Of a DNA stretch of 64,000 nt, positions 21,868 to 32,978 are shown piece after piece. Origin of the DNA: Nelumbo lutea (Eukaryota > Streptophyta > Magnoliopsida > Proteales > Nelumbonaceae); the NCBI GenBank assembly GCA_022828595.1, contig JAKGHH010000008.1, forward strand, positions 27,458,378-27,522,377, written 5' to 3'. The position numbers were made by a program, and so were the translations under genes. Below the pieces are notes generated by a model. That model had not been told where the DNA came from. It was given only the letters and a program-made list of their open reading frames with translations, and ran no database searches. Each line of letters starts with the position of its first letter. Position 1 is the first letter of the stretch.

Positions 21868-21876
21868 TTATAAAAA
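21868..21876 (+). promoter_or_regulatory. Putative TATA box of RING gene A
   Basis: TTATAAAAA lies about 140 bp before the ancestral start region (near 22000). The matching position upstream of the paralogue has TTAATAAAAAG (29500-29510), so the site is partly conserved. Inference from position and sequence only. Confidence 0.5.
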
Positions 21877-22278
21877 CAAACCCAGTAGCTTTCGTCTCCC
21901 ATGTTGTCATTCACATCATCAATACTCGCACACCAATTTCTGCTTAATTTTCCACTCTTCTTCCAGTTCGAGTTTTTGATTCACTACTCAATCTTCATTC
22001 CAGCCTTCAAGATGCCATTCATGAAGTTGTCTGCTTATATGCTCTCTTAGAAGCCATGGGACCAAAATGGCTTCGATAGGTTCGCCATCGATATCCAGTT
22101 TTTAAAGACTACCACCTGGCTTCTGCAATCGGGGGATGACGAAGGAGACGATGCTCATGCATTAGCGAGGACGATTGAGGTGGTGGGTCCCACAATCACC
22201 AAGAGCTTCAGGTTCAATACTCGCTCCTTACTATCCGACCTCTATTGTCCAAGGTTGGTTTCTTACATTCTTTCCGAG

Positions 22279-22725
22279 ATGGGCTTGTCTGAGCAGGCGA
22301 ATGAGATCCTGGAACCAACCATTTCTCCATTTGCCCGAGAGGTGGCCCTTGCTGTTTCTAATGGAGACCCCATTGCGCTTGCTTCCGTCCATATATTCCA
22401 GACGCTCGCTCAACGGTACGACGAAAATGCTGCCATAGCCGCAGCTTCCGTGGAATCAATGGATGCCGGCAATGGTGGGTTCGGAGCTGTCCCTGCGTCT
22501 GCGTCCGCCATTGAAGCGTTGGAAGTGGCGAGACTCGACGTCGATGGTGGTGGTGTGGGTTCCACTTCCACCATAAATTGTGCCATCTGTTTGGAAGAGC
22601 TTCCGATCGGGTCGCAGATCACTCGCATGCCTTGCTCGCATGTCTATCATGGAGGTTGCATTTCTAAATGGTTGCAGCCGAGCAACTTGTGTCCGTTGTG
22701 TCGTTATGAGATGCCTAAAGTTTGA
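22279..22725 (+). CDS. RING-H2 E3 ubiquitin ligase-like protein, copy A (5' end uncertain)
   Basis: The protein would pass ubiquitin from an E2 enzyme to a substrate. From the first in-frame ATG it is 148 residues with a C-terminal RING-H2: C101, C104, C119, H121, H124, C127, C138, C141 (CAIC...CSHVYHGGC...CPLC), all eight zinc ligands present; W131 sits at the usual E2-contact position. No membrane segment or signal peptide. The frame is open upstream to 22051, with protein-like text (KPWDQNGFDRF, IEVVGPTITKSF), but is closed by TAG at 22048-22050. The decayed paralogue at 30535 keeps a longer start, MASFTSLQTAIHEL, whose ATG and frame are lost here. So this is either a gene started downstream or a fresh pseudogene. 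The frame has no intron. Copy B is identical in protein. Confidence 0.65.
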   Translation: MGLSEQANEILEPTISPFAREVALAVSNGDPIALASVHIFQTLAQRYDENAAIAAASVESMDAGNGGFGAVPASASAIEALEVARLDVDGGGVGSTSTINCAICLEELPIGSQITRMPCSHVYHGGCISKWLQPSNLCPLCRYEMPKV

Positions 22726-23144
22726 TTAATTGACACAGTTTGATTGTATATTGGTTTCTGAATTTATGCTTATTTGTTTCATCTGATGAACACAGTTTTA
22801 CAATTTTATTCTATTCTGGAATTTAATTTATTTATTTGATCGATGGTTTAGCGACAATCAATAGTTATTATACAAAATTGCTAATGATGGTATTTGTTCA
22901 AACAATAAGGCTATGTTTTGCTTGAGCTATCAAGTCTCGATCTGTTGCTCATCAAGTTGTGTGCAATATGGGCTACGTAACCGGTTATGAGTGACAAAAC
23001 GTCAGTGTAGTGTTCAATACAATAAGTGTGGGTCCCATGCATTGTGCTTACGTAGCCCATTGCATAGCGTGGTGACCATCTGATTTCGCCTGTCAGCTAC
23101 CCAAGGTGTCAAAATCGAACCCTAATTTCCTACTATGACAATTG
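22726..23144. other. 3' flank of RING gene A
   Basis: Bases to about 22920 are conserved after the paralogue at 31324-31540, so they are ancestral 3' flank, probably with the 3' UTR. No definite polyadenylation signal can be chosen. The rest shows nothing. Confidence 0.5.
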
Positions 23145-23469
23145 TACCCACACCTACCCACAAGACATCACAGCCACACATGAGAACATCTAATGCTCTT
23201 ATGAGATAACATCTCCTCCCCACAAAAGATTACCCCACAACACCCCATAATGCATCCTTGCCGTGTATTGAGAACATCTCTCGAAGATATAATCCGAATT
23301 GATAATGTCATCATCAAAAGATATTCTCAACACACGGCATGGATGTGCTATGGGGTGTGTGGGGCAACCCCTTGTGGGGAGGAGATGTAAAATCTGCTCT
23401 TACATGTTATTAAGCATGGGGAGATATTTTCAATGCATAAAGAAAGTGTTTTGTGGGTAGGTGTGGGTA
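23145..23469. mobile_element. Foldback MITE 3, copy A (325 bp)
   Basis: Ends are perfect 19-bp inverted repeats, TACCCACACCTACCCACAA (23145-23163) and its complement at 23451-23469. Nested inside is a perfect 16-bp pair, CATCTCCTCCCCACAA (23210-23225) and 23372-23387, and further partial pairing (CCCCATAATGCATCC with GGATGTGCTATGGGG). No coding capacity and no clear target duplication. A transcript would fold into a long hairpin. Copy B is 62838-63162. Confidence 0.8.
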
Positions 23470-23781
23470 AAGTTCTTGTGGTTAAAAGATCTTGAGCTAG
23501 TGTCTTTTACAAAATGACAATTGAATTAAATAATAACAAGGTGCCAAATTGCCTAACTGGTAATATCTCTCTCTGGTTGTAGTAGAGATGTTGCAATAGA
23601 ATCTGGCATAAGCATGTGAATAAATCCAACCATAATGTTTTTACTCAATGGTGATCATTCGATCAAAGCAATAAAATGAACCATGTAATTGTCACGTCAT
23701 ATTTACAAAAGTGAACCATGTGGCCATGTTGGGACGAGTTTGGCTTCAATCAATGTAAGCCGGTGCTCACACCATTCAAAT

Positions 23782-23880
23782 AACCTTTTGCAACATGCAT
23801 TAGAAATATCTTCCCATAAATTAAATCTCATAAGTTTAGAGATATTCTCAATGCAACCCTATAAAGACTTTTTGAATGGG
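23782..23880. repeat. Foldback element 4, copy A
   Basis: TGCATTAGAAATATCTTC on the left pairs imperfectly with GAGATATTCTCAATGCA on the right, around an AT-rich loop. Same core words as foldbacks 1-3. Confidence 0.5.
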
Positions 23881-23984
23881 CTTTAAGCCCAACTCCGGTT
23901 GGGACTTGGAAAGCTATAAAAATATTGTGCTCTACAACCCAATGAAACGTAACTATAATCAATTAATCATTAACCAAACATCCG

Positions 23985-25440
23985 TGGCCTGAGTTTTCAC
24001 GAAATGGCATTTAGAAGGTTGCACATAAGAGGTAGAGAGAGATTGGAAATTTTTTTTTAAAAATCCAAATTGAACTTGGAGATAGAAGGGTGGGTCAAAT
24101 TCAGCTTATTGTGCCTGATAATTAAGGTGGGGTTAGATAACACTTTTTAGACCTCTAAAGTCTGAAAATGTTACTTTTCAAATGCCACCTGTGTTTGAAT
24201 ATGAAAGGATGATCTGGAATGTATATTCAGATATGAAATTCTAAGACTGCGGCCCAACACTTAATGCATTTAGAAGCATTTTAGATCTAGAGCAAAGTCA
24301 AAATGCCCATGAATAATTTCAAAAAAGACAAGGTATGCCCCTGTTTTAAACCAAAAATTATCTTCATCCGAGTTTTCCTCTTGAATGACGAGTGACTTGC
24401 CACACTACACTTTTAGTCCAAGGTTTCAGCAAAGTAGAAAAGCATCTGCTGCATCTGATTTTCTTGCCATTCTGCACTTTCAGTTCTTCAATCCAATTTC
24501 ACACTCTTCCTCATTTCTGATGTTTTTTGTTCATTCAGTTGCAATTTTAAGATCTAGGGCACAAAATCAGTTGGTTCAGTCTCTACAATGATGAATATCT
24601 TTTGACTTGTAGGAGACGTTGCATTAGCGACGATTGTCGTGTTCAAGTGAATGCAAATTTTTCCTTTCGGAGTAGAGAAATTATTTTCCCAAAGTGAAAT
24701 CCCTCAATATTTTCTAAGATTTTTGTTAAGTTGATTCAGGTGGTAGAATTGAATTCTTCTTCTTCTTGTATCTTGTTGTTGCAATTTAGGGATTTTGCTT
24801 AAGATGTAGGAACTGTATGCACTGGTGTTCCTGGTTTGATACTTGGATCTCTTCACAACTTCATGCTCAATCCAATGTAAGAAGAACAAAAATGACGGGA
24901 GTTCAGAATCGACTTGAATTTTACTATTTGGTCATTTTGAATTGGGTTTTAAGCGGTGCTGTATTTTGTTGTGTTGTCTTTCTTTGGGAAAAAAAGAATT
25001 GATGAACAATGGTGATGGGAAAATCCGAGAAGTAGAAAATCTTTGAATTGGCAGACCATGGAACATACTTCAGCTGAGTAAGAAGGAAGGCAGTAGAAGT
25101 AAACTTCTGTAGTCGACAACTAATTAGATGAAGCCTCTACAGTGGAATCGAATTTTCCACCAACAAAAGTCGAAGAATTGATTAAGCAATAACTTTCTAA
25201 CAACACTTAGGAGCAATGTTTTAAAAAAGGGTAATTGTGCAAAACACACCATCACTTTTATTATCTAAGTTCTCTTAAAACCCCACCACAACTTTTCAAA
25301 ATGTTCTAAAAAATCACCATGTCAGTGAGTTTATTTTTCTAAAACTCACCATTTGTTACGACACCATCTAAAGTTGAATTATCTTGTCCACGTCAATCTA
25401 AATGCATATTTCATGACTAAACTACCCCTGAATGGTGAGT
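23985..25440. repeat. R4/R3 block, copy 1
   Basis: 23985-24890 (from TTTTCACGAAATGGCATTTAGAAGG) matches 35410-36340. 24905-25260 matches 40860-41260. 24930-25440 matches R3 at 11700-12167. So one ancestral stretch occurs here whole, and at 35.4-41.2 kb it is split by a chromovirus. No ORF in it is supportable. Confidence 0.75.
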
Positions 25441-25931
25441 GGGCCTGTTGAACAATTTTTTGACCGAACTCTTGGGTTTTGGATAGGTTTTGGAAGTTGC
25501 ACTGAAACAACAAACCTTGCAGCATCTGAATCTCAAATATAAGATCTTTGACAGTAGTTCTTTGGTTTCTCCAATCTCAATGGAGGTCTTTCCCTAGAAA
25601 ATAGAGGAAGTAGAGAAGAAAGAACTAGCGTCTTCTGAATCCAAGTTTGGAGGTTTTCCTACTGAAGTGGAAGATTTCAGGTGTTTAGGGAATTGAGGTT
25701 TGCAGAAACAGAGTTCTCTTTCTGAGAAAGAGCAAGAGGTTGCAGGAAGAGAAGAGGTGAGAGCATCCTTAATAATACGGTTGGTGAGCTAGTTATTCCT
25801 AAAAGGAGACAAACCCACCATTGGCGCACAGTTGGTGTGGACATTGCCGTTACCTTAATGCTCATGTCATCTGGTCTGTTCCCGTTGGTGCACCTGTTTT
25901 CATTTTATTTGGACATACTTATCCTTGTTGA

Positions 25932-26249
25932 ATGATTGAATTTACGACGATCTGCCATTTTGGTTTCTTTTTTCACCATGGGCATGGCAAGTTCATAGCG
26001 TTTGGGTTCACATGCACGCCACTGTATTTCATATGGGAGAAGGTTATGGGGATGCATGATACCAAGAGTATATGCTTGAGGGCACTGGCCAAGCTGCCGG
26101 TGGTCATCCCCATTTGGTTCTTGGTGAGTATTTTCCCTTTCTTCAATCCTATCAACTCCGCCGTCGGTGCTCTCCTGGTCAACTTCACCGTATACATCAT
26201 ACCTTCCATGGCTCATATGCTCACTTACAGAAAGGCCTCCACTTGCTAG
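25932..26249 (+). pseudogene. AUX/LAX auxin influx carrier fragment
   Basis: AUX/LAX proteins import auxin at the plasma membrane. From about 25989 the frame reads FGFTCTPLYFIWEKVMGMHD, TKSICLRALAKLPVVIPIWF, PFFNPINSAVGALL and MAHMLTYRKAS, matching the later membrane segments of the family almost word for word. It covers only about 85 of roughly 480 residues. The upstream text loses the family pattern and a TAG follows RKASTC. It lies between R3 and a stretch like the right flank of Tat element A, so it was captured or inserted where element A sits in the other copy. A gene fragment, not a working carrier. Confidence 0.85.
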
Positions 26250-27770
26250 GTAACGCTACTCTCTCTTCCTTTGCAGACAGAAGATGTCATTGCCATTAAT
26301 TTGTCTGTCTTCTCTCTGCCCAGTGTTTTTGCTCTCAAGTTTCCAGTGCAGCTGCAATATCGTAATTGTCTTCTATTGCACATTAATTTCTTGCAACCTC
26401 TTGCAATAAATTAATTTGTCTTCTATTGAGAATTCAAGGATGGAAGATTTTGATGTTGGTTCACTGATGAAGATGGTAGACAACCGTGGGCTTTGGTAGT
26501 TCTCTGAAGCACAATGTTACCGAGAAGTTGGGTTTGTCAGCATGAAGGAAAAATCCCGTGAAGGAACCTGTTAGATGGTCGTATGTTAGTTTCTCTGTGT
26601 CACAAACATTGAGTTAACAATAGTTCGAATGCTTTTATTCTCAGAGTGATTGAGAGAGCGCAATAATCGATCCAGTGTCTTTCTTCTCAGACGAATGAGG
26701 TAGAAGCAGCAGTTCTCCGAGATGAGAAGTTGCAGACTGTACTCCGAAACTGCTGCTGTCTTCTCGGACGATGGGAACAGTCTTTAGGAGCATCCAACTA
26801 TACTTCTTTTGGTTTCTTTTTCAAATTGATCTCTGTGTCTTTCTCCAAGTTCTCAAACAACAGTGGAATGGCCATTTCGGCGGCCGATGGAGAATGAGAA
26901 GTAGTACGTGGCTAATGCTTTTGGTTTTTGCTGGTTACAAAATTGACGGGGTAATATTTTGGTCGTTAATAGTTGGACATAGATAAAGGTGTGATCGTTT
27001 CAACCGAATATAAATGGAAGGATATAAATTGGTAAATTTAATGCCTGCCCTTTAAGAGCTTCAAGTTACGGTTATCTCACTGACATGTTGAGTTTTTGGA
27101 CATTTATGATATAAAGTAATTTTGTTCTCGGTGAAGTTTTCATTAAGAGAATTTAGAAAAAGTGATGAGCTCGTAGGTTTTTTGAATAGAGGAAATCTTT
27201 CCTTTAAAAAATGATTCAGATGACTGCCGTTTCCTAGTTCCAACTTGGACTTCGCAATCGAATCTAAACCCAATCTGTCGACTAAATTCTGATCGTGAAA
27301 TGTTAAATGACTCCTATTCTACACCAACTGAAAAATAATTAATAAATATAAGAAAACAAAGTAACTCAAAAACGCAATTTAACATAAATTGATATAAGGT
27401 CGCCAAAGCCAAGTGTTTTGATAGGTAAAATGGAAATATATTGATTTTTGGGCTCAATGGTTTCCAATCAATAGATCCAACCGTACTAAGCAAAATCCAG
27501 TGATCATATTGTTTTGAAGGCAAATGCATATCATTATTACAACTTACAAGAAAAAATTTGCTTGAACTCAGATAATATTATTCTACCGTTGTTATGAACA
27601 ATTAACTTATTTATACTAATATGTATTAACTGTCATAAGGCCCTGAACATTTACTAGTCTTTCATTAAATATAAAAAAAGCAGATAAGCTTCATATTAAA
27701 AACATATGTGAATAATCAGAAGTATTCATGACAAGAAAACTCAAATAGGTAATAAGAAAGTGTCATATGA
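26250..27770. other. No gene seen; 26905-27230 resembles 20670-20900
   Basis: AT-rich DNA. The part from ATTGACGGGG to CTTTAAAAAATGATTC matches the right flank of Tat element A (20690-20900), which ties this locus to the 11.7-22.9-kb locus as an older duplicate. Confidence 0.6.
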
Positions 27771-27799
27771 ATTATAGGGGGTGCAATATGAGCAACTTG

Positions 27800-28190
27800 A
27801 AGCCTGAGCTAGGAGTGACCAGACCGTACCAATAGGACCTTCGGCCTAGTGCCAAAAAGTTGGCCTTAGGACCGTAACACTTTACATTGCTTGACAGCAG
27901 CCCGATCTCTAGCTCCATCCTTATCTCACCCCAAGCCGAACCCGATTTATAGATGCCATGCATAAAATACATCATAATAGGATTACATGAACCGCTGAGT
28001 CTTCTAGGTGAACGTGACCAGTCCTAGCATTACTGATAGAGCATCGTGCCGTTAGGGCCCCAACAAAAAAGTTGCCTTTATGGAAATCCTAACCTGTAAT
28101 AATCAATATACTTGATACCGAGCCTCGATCCTAGCCTCTATCCTTCATCTTTCACCCCAAGCCGAAACCCGATTTATATCCATGCTATAT
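27800..28190. repeat. Diverged direct repeat of about 200 bp, two units
   Basis: The two units share GTGACCAG, AAAAAGTTG(G)CC, CCTC/CTCTA...ATCC, CACCCCAAGCCGAA(A)CCCGATTTATA and CCATGC(A)TA. They have drifted strongly. Function unknown. Confidence 0.5.
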
Positions 28191-29255
28191 AATCATATTT
28201 CTATGCGCGATCCACTTATGCATGTTTTGCATGCATTACTGGTGCCATAAATATGCATTAATTTTATTCTAATAAACTGATTAAATCAATTATATGCCAT
28301 ACATTTACACGTACATATTATTAATCAATTTTATAGTGTTGGCTAGATTGAATCAAACCTAAAGTCCCTCAGCCCAACTACTATAATTGCCACCAAATTC
28401 TAAGAGTGGATTTGGGCCCTTGGTTCAGCATAGACTTTGGCTTAAGGAGCTTGGACAGCCTTAGGCTTAATTCCTTAGGAATTGAAGCCTCAGTTGAGCT
28501 AAAATCATAGCCATGTCTACTGCAGCTCCTTGCAACCACGTAATCAACTTATAATTGATTAAAGAATAGGAAATTAAAATTCCGCCAATGTTGCCCAGTA
28601 CTGTTTTTCTTTCTTAGACAGCTGTTTTGGCAATTTCGTTTTGGGTCTCGGATGATATAATAGGTCACGTCAACATAAGCGCTACAATGAGTGAACACGT
28701 AATAGCTGTGATGACACGCATGCCCCCAAGTTAATGTGGCGTTTTTATCCAAACGGTTTATTTACCGCTCGCCGTTATTATTATATTTGTTATCATTTTG
28801 ATGTTTATGAAGAAAAGAGACCGCGTGTCCCGACAAATGTCGATGTTTCTGAAAACAGGTGAGACTCAGTGTCGTGACCTGTGAACGCCGTGTCGTTCTT
28901 GCAGGTCGGTTTTAAAAATATCATGAGCAAAAATTCCCGGATTTACATTACCTAAAACATTAAGAAAGTTTTGGAGAACGCAGTCTCTATGTCATATCTT
29001 ACCACAACATTACCGGTGAATTTAGGAAGAAGAAATACGCGTCAGAGTTTTCAAATCTTTGAACAAAATTACGCTTCTGAAATTGTCAGGTTATTTTGTG
29101 TATCCTAAGTAATAGTATAAAACGAAAAACAATAAGTGGATTGAACGTGTTATGGGTCTCCAAGGACCAAGTGATTTGTGAAATTAGTTCTTTTCTTGCG
29201 ATCCCTCTTAATATCATGCTCGATATTAGGTAGATAGAACATTCTTTTCCAACTC
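28191..29255. other. No gene recognised
   Basis: AT-rich spacer without conserved ORFs. 28675-28715 (ACACGTAATAGCTGTG) resembles the complement of 20955-20990, near the other RING locus. Confidence 0.5.
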
Positions 29256-29600
29256 GTCCGATTAAGAATATCATTATGGCTCGGGTCCCATCTCTATGAC
29301 CACGTCACACCACGTTGGTGAGCGCTCTTGCTTTTCATAGAACAAACAAGTGAACTCTTTAGTTGTTTTCCTATTTAAGATTCTAAGAACACCAGTGTAG
29401 GAAATCCTCGATCCGCAATTGGGAATTAGAAAACTTCTAATATAAGGACTAGCGTGAGTCGTCTTCCAGTTTTTACGCTTCTCTTGCTTGGCACTTAGAT
29501 TAATAAAAAGCCCAGTTTACACCTTACTGCATTCTTCATACTCAATTACAATGCTCGCACACTCAAGGTCCTAGCTGTAATCTACATTCACCACTCTCCT

Positions 29601-30500
29601 CGTGCAAACATACACTAGAATAAAATAGTAAGATGAAAAAATACATTCAAGTCAGCACAGGGTCAAAGGTGCGGATCTAGCCATCGAATTAAATGATAAT
29701 TGATCCAATCCATAACAGTCGAAATCACCGACCTTACTAGATGTTTGAAAAACATACACGCTTACAGAATAAATTCATAATCTGATAACGAGCATGCACT
29801 GTCCCTGCCAAATTCCACTCTTATTAGCATTTGTTGGTTTTATTGTGTCGACATAGTTCGATCAAGACTGAAGTTCTGTTAGATGGCCTGTGTATTTGTG
29901 TGATGGTTGCGTGTTAGAATGATGCATGATAGGAATGTATATATCATACTTCAAGACCTTATGTTTGTTACAGAGCCTGTATGTTTTATCCTTATTTTCC
30001 TTAGTCTTTTTCCGATTAAAGTTCGAATTTATGATCTTTCTTTATCAGATAATGTACTTCTTGTAGGAAACTCAATAAGAGATCGGATTGATTAACAGAT
30101 ATTTTATGCATATATAATACCAAATGAAACATGTGGAATGGAGAGGTATTAGGATTTCAGTAGCTGTCCACATTATGGAACAAAGCTTAGTTTAGTGAGT
30201 TGAGATCTTGATGCCATTGGCCACCAGTGGATGTTTGCTACTTCCATATCAATTCAATCAAGAACATAGTTCTCGGCTGAAATGTGTTTGCCTTTTCAAC
30301 AGTGCTAACTGGTGGCCCTCTAATTTCTAAAGCGTCTATGTTGTTTACGTTATCCACTGTATAAGAATGCCCTATGTAATGGGACGTGTCCCGAGGTGAG
30401 GGAGACCGTGTTCAAGAGATGGGGTAGAATTGCTCAGTGTTTGCGGGTGAATAAATTTTCCCGTTTCATTTACCGCACATTGCATTTACATCGTCTTTTT
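29601..30500. other. 900-bp extra segment upstream of the RING pseudogene
   Basis: This separates promoter-like sequence (29256-29600, like 21660-21960) from the start-codon region (30505 on, like 21965). Copy A has no such segment. It has no clear terminal repeats or coding capacity. It may be an insertion of unknown type. Confidence 0.5.
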
Positions 30501-30534
30501 ACTATCTAGTTCGAGTTTTTGATTTCACTACTCA

Positions 30535-31323
30535 ATGGCCTCATTCACGAGCCTTCAAACTGCCATTCATGAACTTGTAATTGTACTATCCTTGGCCACT
30601 TGGAAGCCATGGCTCCAAAATAATGGTTTGGATAGATTCTAGCATCGAATTCCAGTTTTTAAAGACCACCACATCGATTCAAGCAGATCGGGGGAGGAGG
30701 AAGTGAAGACGGCGATGCATTAGCGACGATTGAGGTGGAGGGTCCCCAAGAATCACCAAGGAACTTTCCGGTTGAATACCTGCTGCTTACTGTCCGATCT
30801 CCATTCGTCAACTATGATGTGCGTAATGCTTACATTCTTTTCGAGATGGATGCTTCTCTGAGCAGGCGATTGGGGTCCTTGTGAGACCAAGAATTTCTTC
30901 TATTTTGCCCGAGAGGTGCCACTTACTGTTTCTAATGGAGCCCCCATGTCCGGTTGCTTCCGTTCATTATACTGCAGACGCTCATCTGTAACGGCTACGA
31001 CGAAAATGGCTGCCATAGCCGCCAGCTTCCATGATATCAATGGATGCTCGCAATGGGTGGGTTCGGAGCTGTGCCTGCGTCTGCGACCCGCCATTGAAGC
31101 TATTGGAAGTGGCGAGACTCTGACGTCGGATTAGGATGTTGTGTGGGTTCCACTTCCACCATTCTGAATTGTGCCAACTGTTTGGAAGGAGCCTTTCGAT
31201 CGAGGTCGCAGATCCACTCGCATTGCCTTGCGTCGCATGTCTTATCATGGAGATTGCATTTCTAAATGGTTGCAGACGACTAACTTGTGTCCGTTGTGTC
31301 GTTATGAGATGCCTAAAGTTTGA
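30535..31323 (+). pseudogene. Decayed RING-H2 paralogue
   Basis: This aligns through its length with 22000-22725. It keeps an ATG (30535) with MASFTSLQTAIHEL, then ATWKPWLQNNGLDR, and the same 3' end through CPLCRYEMPKV and stop (31321-31323). It is disrupted by many one- to few-base insertions, for example near 30648, 31085-31140 and 31190-31230, which shift the frame repeatedly and break the RING. Upstream, 29256-29600 resembles the copy A promoter region. The N terminus here suggests what copies A and B have lost. Confidence 0.85.
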
Positions 31324-31544
31324 TTAATTGACACAGTTTTGATTGTATATTTGTTTCTGAATTTAATGCTTATTTGTTTCATCTGATGAACACAGTTTTA
31401 CACTTTCGTTTCTAGTCAGGAATTTAATTTATTTTATTTTGATCGATGGTTTATCGACAAACAATAGTTTTAATACAAAATTGCTAATGATGGTATTTGG
31501 TCAATACCAATAAGGCTAATGTTTGCGTTTGAAGGAAAAAGTAC

Positions 31545-32432
31545 GGGAATGGATTTAGGAAAAGGTTAAGTTGAAACCTATATAATTAATTTGTTTTTTC
31601 CTTCAAACCAAAACCCATGGCCCATCCTTCTTTCTGTTGAATTCATTTGGGTAGGCTCTTTTTTTGGGTGACGGACCCGCCTTGTTAGTAATCTCTTTTC
31701 TTCTCTTTCTTTTTTTGTGTATGGGTTTTATTAACTAGTACAATAAAATAACTAAAGGTGCAAATAGAACTCAGGGATTAAGAGGTCATAAGGGTCTCTT
31801 AGTTTGTTAACAATATTAGAATTAAGCCAAGACCATGATTTTGTATGATTTTGTATGTAAGAAATGTACCCAAAGTCTAAATGATTAGCTTGCAGGAGGC
31901 CTAAGTAGAGTTCAATCCTAGGGACAACAGGAGGTGGGCCAGGTTGCAAAATGGTGAAGAAATATTTAGTGGTGTAGATTTAGAACCAACCAAGCAGACA
32001 TGATTTCTACTTGAACAAAAACATAGAAGGGCACAGGTGCTTTCAAGAGCAGATATTTTGTTTGGGGCCGGGGTGGGGGTAGTGGATTAAAATTAAGGTG
32101 TAACATTTCGAGTCAAGAATGGCCTATACTATATATGAATATGTCTTTATGGTGTTTATGTCTTTATAGTATTTATTTCTATAAAATTTAATATCCAAAC
32201 TTAATCTAATATCCGAACTTTTATTTCTTACGATCTAGTATTTGACGTTAAATCACCGTTAAGTGTTGGAAAAGGACACAAAATAGGTGACAGGAGTTAC
32301 TGATAGATAGAACGAGCCATTGGAACCTTGTTCTCTGTTAGTTCTGGAAGCCTAGTAAGGATTGTTGTCGTCCTTAGGTTTACGAACAAGGTTCCCGTTG
32401 TTCTGCATCTCAAGATGGAACCTTCCAGTCGA
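31545..32432. other. No gene recognised
   Basis: Spacer with a T-rich stretch (31650-31715) and a minus-strand open frame (31949-31752) I cannot assign. The right edge at 32432/32433 is the start of the IDD block. Confidence 0.5.
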
Positions 32433-32978
32433 GTAATCTGTGTTTCCTGCAGAAGTGTTTTTTAATTCCCGTGAGATCACCGAGAGACCTTGAAGGGTGG
32501 TGATGAACGCATGAAGACTCGGGGCACACATAGACTCTCTTTTTGATCTCTTTGCTGGTTCTCTGCCTCAGCTTCCACGGAAGATTATGGCCTCTCCTGT
32601 GAAACTGAAGGTTCTGATCTCTCTGAAAACCCTTGTTCGCAGATCTTGCACACAAATCTGTTGGTTGGCAATAGAGTTTTAGGGGATAAAGCAAATCACT
32701 TCAGGATCTGGGTCTGAAACAATAAAATAAAAGACACATATAGGGAGATTAATTAGAATCAGCTGCAAGAAATACCAACACAATATATAACGAAAATGGA
32801 GAAACAAGGGGGGACATTACCTGAGTTTTCTAGTGAGACGTTCTCTTCTTCTTGATCTTCATGTTGTTGCGGCTGCTGAAAAAATGGCAGAGAACATAGG
32901 TTTCAAGCTACTTAAGTCCTGAACTCTAGTTCCAGAAGAGACACTAGCTTCCTCGGACAAGGAGGTTGAATTGGACAT
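32433..32978 (-). pseudogene. IDD zinc-finger gene fragment, copy 2
   Basis: The same two exons as 3219-3754: ATG at 32978, donor GT beside 32821, acceptor CAG beside 32716. It reads DPDPEV, NKGFQRDQNLQFHRRGHNLP and VYVCPESSCVHHHPSRSLGD, then GIKKHFCRKH. Finger 2 keeps the cysteine lost in copy 1, and the start of exon 2 is nearer the family norm (DPDAEV), but an extra base near 32693 and indels in exon 1 (158 nt against 154) break the frame. It ends at the same residue as copy 1. Confidence 0.85.

Larger units (their letters stand above)
9630..24310. repeat. Large duplicated block, copy A
   Basis: Collinear with 51498-64000, where the window ends. Compared with copy B it has extra DNA at about 10375-10532, 10756-11360 and 14420-15757, and about 110 bp around 16760-16870. 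Divergence by eye is a few percent up to about 19170; from there to the end I found only about seven differences in 5.1 kb, most of them single-base indels. Confidence 0.9.

Noticed and set aside
22180..22725. 181-residue RING protein starting at 22180
   Set aside because: Position 22180 is GTG, not an initiator used in plants. The first in-frame ATG is 22279; the frame is merely open from 22051.
25677..25980. Upstream extension of the AUX/LAX fragment
   Set aside because: Phrases such as DIAVTLMLM hint at the family but the frame changes and the match is too weak to include.
31752..31949. Minus frame ending DLLIPEFYLHL
   Set aside because: Reads protein-like but I cannot connect it with a family, and there is no conserved copy in the window.
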